Below, piece by piece: positions 1 through 5,873 of a stretch of 19,139 nt of DNA. The notes under the pieces are model-generated. The model was given only the letters and a program-made list of their open reading frames with translations. It did not search any database and was not told the DNA's origin. The stretch covers positions 1 to 19,139 of the forward strand of contig JAODNQ010000115.1 of the NCBI GenBank assembly GCA_025464695.1, in the 5' to 3' direction. The DNA is from Frankiales bacterium (GTDB lineage Bacteria > Actinomycetota > Actinomycetes > Mycobacteriales > SCTD01). Within the stretch, counting starts at the first letter, position 1. Each line of letters begins with the position of its first letter. The translations under genes were made by a program, and so were the position numbers.

Positions 1-195
1 CAGCCGGCACAGGGCCCGCAGCGTGACGGCGAGGCCGTGGCCGGCCTTGGCGGCGGCGCTGGGGCCCTCGGTGGGCGGCGGCGTCCGCTGGGCCGGCGCC
101 TTCTTCGACGGGCCCTTGGCCGAGGACCGTCGCGGGCTGGAGCCGCCACTGCCGGAGCCGCCGGAGCGGGAGCGGGAGGGCGTGCTGGTGGCCAT
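1..195 (-). CDS. ftsK: DNA translocase FtsK, N-terminal fragment (runs off left edge)
   Basis: Only the first 65 codons are present. The ATG is the complement of 193-195 and the frame runs off the left edge. The visible N-terminus is a low-complexity Ser/Gly/Pro/Lys tract followed by a segment (AAAKAGHGLAVTLRAL) that looks like the run-up to the first membrane helix. FtsK/SpoIIIE proteins pump chromosomal DNA through the division septum, and actinobacterial members often begin with such a disordered basic tail. The fragment contains no diagnostic motor motif, so the call rests on context: ftsK commonly follows dapA and rnj in actinobacteria. A hexamer TACCGT six bases before the ATG, and no Shine-Dalgarno, suggest a leaderless transcript. 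Another membrane protein with a disordered N-terminus cannot be excluded from this sequence alone. Confidence 0.7.
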   Translation of the reverse strand, partial: MATSTPSRSRSGGSGSGGSSPRRSSAKGPSKKAPAQRTPPPTEGPSAAAKAGHGLAVTLRALCRL

Positions 196-201
196 GGTCG
201 G

Positions 202-207
202 ACGGTA
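202..207 (-). promoter_or_regulatory. Putative -10 (TACCGT) of a leaderless ftsK promoter
   Basis: Read on the minus strand, TACCGT is followed by exactly six bases and then the ftsK ATG (193-195). No Shine-Dalgarno is visible before this ATG. Five genes in this window share the TANNNT-N6/7-start layout, which fits transcription starting at the start codon. No clear -35 is seen. Confidence 0.45.
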
Positions 208-211
208 CCGC

Positions 212-239
212 CGCGGTCCGACAGGTGCACCGGACCGCG
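212..239. repeat. Perfect 9-bp-arm inverted repeat between rnj and ftsK
   Basis: CGCGGTCCG (212-220) and CGGACCGCG (231-239) are exact reverse complements separated by ten bases. The hairpin lies between the rnj stop codon and the ftsK start. There is no T-run on either side, so it is not a canonical intrinsic terminator. It could be a U-less actinobacterial terminator, an RNA-processing or stability element, or an operator just upstream of the ftsK -10. Confidence 0.6.
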
Positions 240-262
240 CACCGACACGCACGGGCCCGCCC

Positions 263-1954
263 TCAGACCTCCAGGACCACCGGGATGATCATCGGGCGGC
301 GGCGGTAGGTGTCCGAGACCCACTTGCCGAGCACCCGGCGCACGCCCTGGGCCAGCTGCCGGGCGTCGGTGACGCCGTCGGCGGCGAGCTTGTCCAGCTC
401 GGCGTCGATGAGCGGCAGCACCGCGTTGAACGAGCTCGGGTCGTCGGAGAACCCGCGCGCGCTGATCTGTGGCGAGCCCGCGACCTTGCCGGTCATGGAG
501 TCGACGGCCAGCGTGAGGCTGATGAAGCCCTCCTCGCCGAGCACGCGGCGGTCCTTGAGCGTCGTCTCGGTGACGTCGCCGACCTCGGAGCCGTCGACGT
601 AGACGTAGCCGCACTCGACGGCGCCGACGATCGAGGCCTTGCCGTCGACGAGGTCGACGACGACGCCGTCCTCGGCCAGCACGATCCGCTCGCGCGGGAC
701 CCCCGTGAGCACGCCCAGCTCGGCGTGGGCGCGCAGGTGCCGCCACTCGCCGTGCACGGGCATGAGGTTGGACGGCTTCGTCGCGTTGAGCAGGTACAGC
801 AGCTCGCCGGCCGAGGCGTGCCCGGAGACGTGGACCTTCGCGTTGCCCTTGTGCACCACGCGGGCGCCCTCGCGGCACAGCCCGTTGATGACCCGGTAGA
901 CGGCGTTCTCGTTGCCCGGGATGAGCGAGGACGCCATCAGCACGGTGTCGCGCTCGTTGATCCGGATCTGGTGGTGGCTCTTGTTGGCCATCCGCGACAG
1001 CGCGGCCATCGGCTCGCCCTGCGAGCCGGTCGACATGAGCACGACCTTGTTGTCCGGCAGCTGCTCGATGTCGCGCATCTCGACCAGCAGGCCCGGCGGG
1101 ACGTGCAGGTAGCCCAGCTCCCCCGCCACGCCCATGTTGCGCACCATGGAGCGCCCGACGAACGCGACGTGGCGCCCGTGGTTGTGGGCGGCGTCGAGCA
1201 CCATCTGCACGCGGTGCACGTGCGAGGCGAAGGAGGCGACGACGACGCGGCCCTTCGCGGTCCGGATGACGTCGTCGATGACCGGCCCGATCTCGCGCTC
1301 GGACGTGACGAATCCGGACTGCTCGGCGTTGGTCGAGTCGCTCAGGAGCAGGTCGATGCCCTCCTCGCGGCCCAGGCGGGCGAAGCCGCCGAGGTCGGTG
1401 AGGCGGCCGTCGAGCGGCAGCTGGTCCATCTTGAAGTCGCCGGTGTGGAGCACGACGCCGGCCTGCGTCTTGATCGCGACAGCCAGGGCGTCGGGGATCG
1501 AGTGGTTGACGGCGAAGAACTCGAGCGAGAACGGGCCGTACTGCGCCGTCTGCTCCTCCGCGACCTCGTGCAGCACCGGAGTGATCCGGTGCTCCTTGAG
1601 CTTGGCGGCGAGCAGGGCCAGCGTGAACCGGGCCCCGACGATCGGGATGCCCCGCCGCTCGCGCAGCAGGTACGGGACGGCGCCGAGGTGGTCCTCGTGG
1701 CCGTGCGTGAGGACGATGCACTCGATGTCGTCGAGGCGGTCCCGGATGTAGGAGAAGTCCGGGAGGATCAGGTCGATCCCGGGCTGCTCCTCCTCCGGGA
1801 ACAGCACGCCGCAGTCGACGACGAGCAGCCGCCCCGCGTGCTCGAAGACGGTCATGTTGCGGCCGATCTCGGCCAGCCCGCCCAGGGCGACGACGCGGAG
1901 GCCGCCGTCCGGCAGGGGGGGCGGGGGGCCGAGCTCGGGGTGCGGGTGGCTCAC
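263..1954 (-). CDS. rnj: Ribonuclease J (metallo-beta-lactamase / beta-CASP RNase)
   Basis: This 563-residue protein matches RNase J, a cytoplasmic Zn-dependent endo- and 5'-3' exoribonuclease in mRNA turnover and rRNA maturation. The metal-binding motif HxHxDH is intact as H84-G-H86-E-D88-H89 (within LTHGHEDHLGAVPYL). Further family landmarks are HTGDFKMD, LLLSDSTNAE, the beta-CASP segment STGSQGEPMAALSRMA, and the late histidine motifs KVHVSGHAS and MPVHGEWRHL. The C-terminus ends in the typical RRRPMIIPVVLEV, so the protein is full length. The start is a GTG at 1952-1954, chosen because the family fold begins about 20 residues later; the Shine-Dalgarno is weak. It follows dapA by 42 bases and probably shares its transcript. 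A C/G-homopolymer-rich stretch near 1914-1930 encodes a Pro-rich N-terminal tail and is a likely place for length variation. Confidence 0.96.
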   Translation of the reverse strand: MSHPHPELGPPPPLPDGGLRVVALGGLAEIGRNMTVFEHAGRLLVVDCGVLFPEEEQPGIDLILPDFSYIRDRLDDIECIVLTHGHEDHLGAVPYLLRERRGIPIVGARFTLALLAAKLKEHRITPVLHEVAEEQTAQYGPFSLEFFAVNHSIPDALAVAIKTQAGVVLHTGDFKMDQLPLDGRLTDLGGFARLGREEGIDLLLSDSTNAEQSGFVTSEREIGPVIDDVIRTAKGRVVVASFASHVHRVQMVLDAAHNHGRHVAFVGRSMVRNMGVAGELGYLHVPPGLLVEMRDIEQLPDNKVVLMSTGSQGEPMAALSRMANKSHHQIRINERDTVLMASSLIPGNENAVYRVINGLCREGARVVHKGNAKVHVSGHASAGELLYLLNATKPSNLMPVHGEWRHLRAHAELGVLTGVPRERIVLAEDGVVVDLVDGKASIVGAVECGYVYVDGSEVGDVTETTLKDRRVLGEEGFISLTLAVDSMTGKVAGSPQISARGFSDDPSSFNAVLPLIDAELDKLAADGVTDARQLAQGVRRVLGKWVSDTYRRRPMIIPVVLEV

Positions 1955-1996
1955 GGGTTGCTCACAAGCGGACGACCGTTCATGCGTGGTGGGTGT

Positions 1997-2896
1997 TCAG
2001 GGCAGGAGTCCCGCGAGGGAGAGGTCGGCCCGCAGGACCTCGACCTGGTCGGGCGTGGCGTCGACGAGGGGCAGGCGCACGGGCCCGGCGTCGAGCCCGG
2101 TGAGCCGGAGCGCGGCCTTGACCAGGATGACGCCCTGGGTACGGAAGATCCCGGTGTAGGCGGGGAGCAGGCGGTAGTGCAGCGCTCGCGCCGCGGCGAG
2201 GTCGCCGGCGTCGAACGCGGCGATCATGTCGGCGGTGCCCCGGGAGGTCAGGTGGGTGCTGGTGCCGACCACCCCGACGCCGCCGATGGCGAGGAACGGC
2301 AGGGTGCAGGCGTCCTGGCCCGAGTACCAGGCGAGGTCGGTCCGCGACAGCACGGTGGCGGCCGCCTCGTAGTCGAGCTTGGCGTCCTTCATCGCGACGA
2401 CGCGCGGGTGCTCGGCGATCCGGCAGATCGTGTCGGTCTCCATGGCGATCGCCGAGCGTCCGGGGATGTCGTAGAGCATCACCGGCAGGTCGCCCGCGGC
2501 GTCGGCCACGGCGAGGCAGTGCGCGACCACGCCCGCCTGCGGCGGCTTGTTGTAGTACGGCGTGACGACCAGGACGCCGTCCGCTCCCGCGGCCGCGGCG
2601 TCGCGCGCCATCTGCTCTGAGTGCTCGGTGTGGTTGCTCCCCACCCCGGCGACGATGCTGCAGCGGTCCCCGACGGCCTCGACGACCGCCCGCACCAGGG
2701 CCGCCTTCTCCGTGCCGCGGGTGGTGGGCGCCTCGCCGGTGGTGCCGTTCAGCACGAGACCGTCGTTGCCGGCGTCCACGAGCCGGACCGCGAGCTGCTG
2801 CGCGACGTCGAGGTCGAGGGCGCCGTCGCGGGTGAACGGCGTGACCATCGCCGTCAGGACCCGCCCGAAGGGCGCGGGACGGGACGGCATCGGCAT
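1997..2896 (-). CDS. dapA: 4-hydroxy-tetrahydrodipicolinate synthase (DapA)
   Basis: DapA condenses pyruvate with aspartate semialdehyde in the cytoplasm, the first committed step to diaminopimelate and lysine. The 299-residue length is normal. The Schiff-base lysine is K170 in VVAMKDAK, the proton-relay tyrosine is Y142 in MLYDIPGR (with R147), and the GTTGE phosphate/carboxylate loop is at 51-55. The VVTPYYNKP segment supplies the inter-subunit tyrosine. The ATG at 2894-2896 is preferred over a second in-frame ATG two codons on, because TAACCT ends exactly six bases before it. There is no Shine-Dalgarno and no room for a lysine riboswitch leader, because the stop codon of the upstream c-di-GMP gene is only ten bases away. 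RNase J and FtsK follow, as in many actinobacteria. Confidence 0.96.
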   Translation of the reverse strand: MPMPSRPAPFGRVLTAMVTPFTRDGALDLDVAQQLAVRLVDAGNDGLVLNGTTGEAPTTRGTEKAALVRAVVEAVGDRCSIVAGVGSNHTEHSEQMARDAAAAGADGVLVVTPYYNKPPQAGVVAHCLAVADAAGDLPVMLYDIPGRSAIAMETDTICRIAEHPRVVAMKDAKLDYEAAATVLSRTDLAWYSGQDACTLPFLAIGGVGVVGTSTHLTSRGTADMIAAFDAGDLAAARALHYRLLPAYTGIFRTQGVILVKAALRLTGLDAGPVRLPLVDATPDQVEVLRADLSLAGLLP

Positions 2897-2902
2897 GTGC
2901 GC

Positions 2903-2908
2903 AGGTTA
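2903..2908 (-). promoter_or_regulatory. Putative -10 (TAACCT) of a leaderless dapA promoter
   Basis: On the minus strand TAACCT is followed by six bases and then the dapA ATG. The first three bases are also the TAA stop codon of the upstream GGDEF-EAL gene, so the promoter would be embedded in that gene's end. No Shine-Dalgarno precedes dapA. Confidence 0.5.
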
Positions 2909-5005
2909 CCCAGCGACCGCGCGCAGCAGCGCCTCCACCGCGTCGGCGGGCAGCGGGCGCGCCAGCAGGTAGCCCTGCGCGAGCGACATCCCCTCCTCGG
3001 TGAGCCACGCGCGCTGGCGCTCGAGCTCGACGCCCTCCGCGACGCAGCGCATCCCGAGGTCGCCCGTGAGCGACTGCAGCGCCCGCACGATCGCCTCGTC
3101 GCGGCGGCTGCTGCCGAGCCCGCTGACGAAGGCCTGGTCGACCTTGACGGTGTCGAACGGGACGGCCCGCAGGTGCAGCAGGGAGGTCGCGCCGGTGCCG
3201 AAGTCGTCCAGCGCCAGGCGCACCCCGAGCCGCCCGTACGCCGCCAGGGACGCCTCGACGGCGCCCTCGGCGTCGAGCAGCACGCTCTCGAGGACCTCGA
3301 CCGTGACCGCCTCGGGGGGGAGCCCGGCGGCCGCGAGCAGCTCGGCGGTGCGGGCGACCCGCTCGGGGCGCTGCAGCTCCTGCGCGCTGACGTTCACCGA
3401 CAGCGACAGCGCCTCGCAGCCCGGGATCAGCCGCCACGCCGCCGTCTGCGTGGCCGCGGCGGCCAGCACCTGCTCGCCGAGCTCGACCACGAGGCCGCTG
3501 TCGTCGGCCACGCCGAGGAAGGCGCCGGGCTGCAGCAGGCCGCGGTGGGGGTGCTGCCAGCGCACGAGCGCCTCGACCCCCACGATGCGGCCGCTGTCGA
3601 GCTCGACCTGCGGCTGGTAGTGCACGACGAGCTCGCCGCGCTCGAGGCCCCGGCGCAGGTCGCGCTCGGTGTCGAGCCGCTCGGTGGCAGCCGTGCCGTA
3701 GGTGGCGTCCCAGAGCACCGTCGTGGCCCGGCCCCTCGACTTCGCCCGGTACATGGCGACGTCGGCGTCGCGCAGGAGCACCTCGGCCTCCGTGTCGGGG
3801 CCCCCGCGGGCGAGCACGACGCCGACGCTGGCGGTGACGACGAGGTCGTGGCCGCTGACCGAGAGCGGCGCGGCGAGCACCTCGTGGACGACGTCGGCGA
3901 GCTCGACCGCCTCCTCGGGGCCGAGGTCGGGGACGACGAGGACGAACTCGTCGCCGCCCAGCCGGGCCGCGAGCGCGTCGGGGCCGCAGAGGGCGTCGAG
4001 ACGTCGCCCCACGGTGCGCAGCAGCTCGTCGCCGGCGCTGTGCCCGAGGGAGTCGTTGACGACCTTGAACCGGTCGAGGTCGAGGAACAGCACCGCGCCG
4101 CGAGCGCCCTGGTCGAGCAGTCCCTCGAGGTGCTGGAGCAGGGAGGCCCGGTTCGCGAGGCCGGTGAGCGGGTCGGCGAGGGCCAGGTGCGCCAGCCGGC
4201 GCTCGGCCTCGACCCGGTCGGTGACGTCGCGTGTCGACGTCTGCAGCTCGACCGTGCCGTCCGGCCCCGTGACCGCGCGCCCGACGGACTCGACCCACAG
4301 CACCCGGCCGTCGCGGTGCAGGGCCCGGTGGCGCAGCGACTGCGGCTCCCCCGTCGACAGCAGCCCCCGCACCAGCTCCACGGCCGCCGCCCGGTCCTCG
4401 GGGTGGACGGCGAGCAGCAGCTGCCGTCCGACGACGGCCTCGGGGTCGCGCCCGAGGACGTCGCGCAGCGCCGGCGAGGCGTACAGGCAGGTGCCGTCGA
4501 CGCCGTGTCGGACGATGACGTCGGTGTTGTGCTCGGCCAGCAGCCGGAACTGCCGCTCCGACTCCTGCAGGGCCCGGCGCTGCTCGACGTCGGCGGTGAC
4601 GTCGCTGAAGGTGCAGAGGGCGGCGTAGGGCGGGGGGCCGGCGCTGTCGCCGAGCGGGCGGGCCGACACCCGGATCCAGCGCAGCCGGCTCCGCGTCTGC
4701 AGGCCCAGCACCGCGGCGGGCGTGACCGTGCCGGCCAGGGCGGCGGCCTGCAGCGGCCGCTCCTCGACCGGCCACGGAGTGCCGTCCTCGCGCACGACGG
4801 TGAACTGTGGCGGGTCGCCGTCGTCCCGCAGCTGCACCGGGCGGCCCCCGAAGATGCGGTCGGCCGCGGCGTCGCAGGACACCACGGTCAGCTCGCGGTC
4901 GACGACGAGCAGGCCGACGCCGAGCGTGTCGAGGGCCTCCAGGACGACCGACTGCTGCTGCGACCGGGACCCCTCGGTGAGGTCGACGACGCGGGGCTCG
5001 GCCAG
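2906..5005 (-). CDS. PAS-PAS-GGDEF-EAL c-di-GMP turnover protein (probable CTG start)
   Basis: Read from a CTG at 5003-5005 this is a 699-residue protein. Two PAS domains cover roughly residues 12-140 and 148-265. A GGDEF domain follows (DPLTGLANR, DLDRFKVVND, GGDEF at 350-354), then an EAL domain (EAL at 478-480, SVNVSAQEL, LDDFGTG, VKVDQAFV, AEGVE, QGYLLARPL). Both catalytic signatures are intact, so it could make and break c-di-GMP. The allosteric I-site RxxD five residues before GGDEF reads CGPD, so product inhibition is probably lost. No membrane helix or signal peptide is visible. The first GTG in frame (4885) would remove about 40 residues including the start of PAS1 (LEALDTLGVGLLVVD). 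No ATG, GTG or TTG lies between the upstream TGA and that GTG. The CTG has AAGGAGG four bases upstream, hence the choice. The domain call is very safe; the start is less certain. Confidence 0.9.
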   Translation of the reverse strand: MAEPRVVDLTEGSRSQQQSVVLEALDTLGVGLLVVDRELTVVSCDAAADRIFGGRPVQLRDDGDPPQFTVVREDGTPWPVEERPLQAAALAGTVTPAAVLGLQTRSRLRWIRVSARPLGDSAGPPPYAALCTFSDVTADVEQRRALQESERQFRLLAEHNTDVIVRHGVDGTCLYASPALRDVLGRDPEAVVGRQLLLAVHPEDRAAAVELVRGLLSTGEPQSLRHRALHRDGRVLWVESVGRAVTGPDGTVELQTSTRDVTDRVEAERRLAHLALADPLTGLANRASLLQHLEGLLDQGARGAVLFLDLDRFKVVNDSLGHSAGDELLRTVGRRLDALCGPDALAARLGGDEFVLVVPDLGPEEAVELADVVHEVLAAPLSVSGHDLVVTASVGVVLARGGPDTEAEVLLRDADVAMYRAKSRGRATTVLWDATYGTAATERLDTERDLRRGLERGELVVHYQPQVELDSGRIVGVEALVRWQHPHRGLLQPGAFLGVADDSGLVVELGEQVLAAAATQTAAWRLIPGCEALSLSVNVSAQELQRPERVARTAELLAAAGLPPEAVTVEVLESVLLDAEGAVEASLAAYGRLGVRLALDDFGTGATSLLHLRAVPFDTVKVDQAFVSGLGSSRRDEAIVRALQSLTGDLGMRCVAEGVELERQRAWLTEEGMSLAQGYLLARPLPADAVEALLRAVAG

Positions 5006-5009
5006 GACC

Positions 5010-5016
5010 CCTCCTT
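5010..5016 (-). promoter_or_regulatory. Strong Shine-Dalgarno (AAGGAGG) deciding a CTG start
   Basis: AAGGAGG on the minus strand sits four bases before the CTG at 5003-5005. It is the best ribosome-binding site seen in this window, and no conventional start codon lies in any sensible position downstream in the PAS-GGDEF-EAL frame. This is the main argument for CTG initiation. Confidence 0.6.
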
Positions 5017-5052
5017 GGGACGGCGACCTGTCCCGGGCGGGAGGTCACTCCT

Positions 5053-5082
5053 AGCGTAGGTACCCGTCACGAAGCGTGACAA
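5053..5082 (-). promoter_or_regulatory. Putative housekeeping promoter of the GGDEF-EAL gene
   Basis: On the minus strand TTGTCA (5082-5077) and TACGCT (5058-5053) are separated by 18 bases and resemble -35 and -10 hexamers. Transcription would start near 5045, giving a leader of about 40 bases that contains the AAGGAGG site. The BldD-box-like palindrome at 5067-5079 overlaps the -35 and spacer, a position suited to repression. Confidence 0.5.
5066..5080. promoter_or_regulatory. Palindrome resembling a BldD box (site 1)
   Basis: GTCACG-AAG-CGTGAC is a perfect inverted repeat with 6-base arms. Its core TCACGAAGCGTGA (5067-5079) agrees with the BldD consensus TNACNC(A/T)GNGTNA, as I recall it, at all defined positions except one. 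It overlaps the putative promoter of the GGDEF-EAL gene. BldD is the c-di-GMP-responsive developmental repressor of actinomycetes and is known to control diguanylate cyclase genes. It could instead be a weak terminator of the SsgA-like gene, but it lacks a T-run. Confidence 0.5.
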
Positions 5083-5087
5083 GCGGC

Positions 5088-5552
5088 CTAGCCCAGGAGG
5101 CGTGCCAGCTCCCGCTCGACGACCTCGGGGTCGAGCTCCTCCGCGCCGGTGGGGACGACGTCGTAGCTGGCCGCGAGGAACTCCACGAGGCCCTCGAGGG
5201 GCAGCAGGACGCTCGCGGAGCCGGCCAGCTCGACGGCGACCTCGCGGCCGACGACCCGCACCCGGACGTCGCCCTCGCCGGCGGGGGCGAGCAGCCCCTC
5301 GGTGAGCAGCGAGCGGCTGAACAGCCACTCGACGCTCTCCGGCCCGTCGCTGCCGGCGGCGTCGTCGTCGGGGGCGAGCAGCAGCACGAGGCGCACGGCG
5401 TACGGGTCGGCGGCGCTGTGGCGCAGGAGCGCGGGGAGCGCGGCGTCGGGCAGGCCCGGGACGCAGAGCAGGGCGCCGAGGCCGCGGGTGGTGCGCCCGT
5501 CCCGCGGAGAGCCGGCCGGGACCTGCGGGCGGTGCGAGGGCTCCTGGGTCAC
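5088..5552 (-). CDS. SsgA-like (SALP, SsgB-type) sporulation / cell-division protein
   Basis: The 154-residue product matches the SsgA/SsgB family, small actinomycete-specific proteins that help position FtsZ and septa and guide cell-wall remodelling. Conserved blocks are all present: ADPYAV at 48-53, VEWLFSRSLLTEGL at 74-87, GDVRV at 94-98, and the C-terminal tail with alternating acidic and hydrophobic residues ending ELARLLG. It is slightly longer than typical members (about 130-145 residues) because of an N-terminal extension of roughly 25 residues rich in Pro, Arg and Gly. The GTG at 5550-5552 has AGGAG five bases upstream. No membrane segment is seen. The next gene downstream encodes a c-di-GMP enzyme. 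A BldD-box-like palindrome and a GC-rich hairpin lie upstream. Which SALP subclass it belongs to cannot be settled by eye. Confidence 0.87.
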   Translation of the reverse strand: MTQEPSHRPQVPAGSPRDGRTTRGLGALLCVPGLPDAALPALLRHSAADPYAVRLVLLLAPDDDAAGSDGPESVEWLFSRSLLTEGLLAPAGEGDVRVRVVGREVAVELAGSASVLLPLEGLVEFLAASYDVVPTGAEELDPEVVERELARLLG

Positions 5553-5565
5553 GAGGGCTCCTGGG
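5535..5565. repeat. 14-bp direct repeat, period 17, across the SsgA-like start codon
   Basis: CGAGGGCTCCTGGG occurs at 5535-5548 and again at 5552-5565. On the coding strand each copy contains AGGAG. The upstream copy supplies the ribosome-binding site and the other lies inside codons 2-6 of the SsgA-like gene, so the Shine-Dalgarno region looks duplicated in tandem. Confidence 0.7.
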
Positions 5566-5585
5566 GTGCGAGGGGGCGGGCGGCG

Positions 5586-5606
5586 GGCCGGGAGCGTCCC
5601 CCGGCC
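5586..5606. repeat. GC-rich hairpin in the leader of the SsgA-like gene
   Basis: GGCCGGG (5586-5592) pairs perfectly with CCCGGCC (5600-5606) around a seven-base loop. It lies 34-54 bases upstream of the SsgA-like GTG start. It is followed by no T-run. It could be a 5'-UTR structure or a processing signal. Confidence 0.45.
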
Positions 5607-5677
5607 TCACGTACCTGTCGGCCGAGGCGGACGGGCCATGAGCCCCTGAGCCGAAGTGACTAGGAGCAGTCGTCCGA

Positions 5678-5690
5678 GCACGCAGCGTGA
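5678..5690. promoter_or_regulatory. Palindrome resembling a BldD box (site 2)
   Basis: GCACGCAGCGTGA agrees with the recalled BldD consensus TNACNC(A/T)GNGTNA except at the first base. Its core CACGCAGCGTG (5679-5689) differs by one base from the core of site 1 at 5068-5078. It lies about 126 bases upstream of the SsgA-like start. A possible -10, TAGTCA (5662-5657 on the minus strand), would place the box near the -35. The 23-codon ORF ends only eight bases away, at 5698. Confidence 0.45.
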
Positions 5691-5697
5691 GGAGCGG

Positions 5698-5769
5698 TCA
5701 GGCGACGATGGCCTTGATCGTCACCAGCACGATGAAGAACAGGGCCGGGGAGAGGTCGACTCGCAGCAC
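5698..5769 (-). CDS. 23-residue hydrophobic peptide (candidate small membrane protein)
   Basis: A GTG at 5767-5769 with TGGAGG five bases upstream opens a 23-codon frame ending in TGA at 5698-5700. The product starts MLRVDLSPA and continues with LFFIVLVTIKAIVA. This gives a short polar head and a stretch of about 14 mostly hydrophobic residues broken by one Lys, enough for a short membrane-inserted or peripheral helix. It starts 104 bases after thyX ends. The evidence is the good ribosome-binding site, the hydrophobic composition unlike the Arg/Ala/Pro-rich shadow frames of this GC-rich DNA, and the use of the same strand as its neighbours. I do not recognise a family. It could be a chance ORF. 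Confidence 0.45.
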   Translation of the reverse strand: MLRVDLSPALFFIVLVTIKAIVA

Positions 5770-5873
5770 GGGGGCCTCCAGGAGCGCGGGCCCTCCGTGG
5801 TGGTGGGCGACACACCTGTTGTCGGCTCCCAGGCTCCTCACAGGTCCCCCGGACGGGTGACCAGGTGCGGCGC

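Noticed and set aside
23..2620. 865-codon open frame on the plus strand
   Set aside because: It is antisense to rnj and dapA, both of which have intact catalytic motifs. Its translation is Arg/Asp/Val/Gly/His-rich without domains, as expected from the low stop-codon density of GC-rich DNA.
2897..2996. Lysine riboswitch upstream of dapA
   Set aside because: The dapA start is ten bases from the end of the preceding gene and appears leaderless, so there is no room for an aptamer.
1980..5048. Long minus-strand frame of over 1000 codons across dapA and the c-di-GMP gene
   Set aside because: It is a shifted frame of two real genes on the same strand. The translation is Arg/Pro/Ala repeats with no recognisable motif.
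5010..5060. Standard GTG start at 4885 for the c-di-GMP protein
   Set aside because: It would remove the start of PAS1 and has no comparable Shine-Dalgarno. The CTG option explains the sequence better, though it is not proven.
4888..5610. 240-codon minus-strand frame overlapping the SsgA-like gene
   Set aside because: Out of frame with both the SsgA-like and GGDEF-EAL genes. Its product is Pro/Arg/Ala-rich without motifs.
5814..5845. ACCTGT ... ACAGGT inverted repeat downstream of thyX
   Set aside because: Six-base arms with a 20-base loop and no T-run are too weak to support a terminator or operator call in this base composition.
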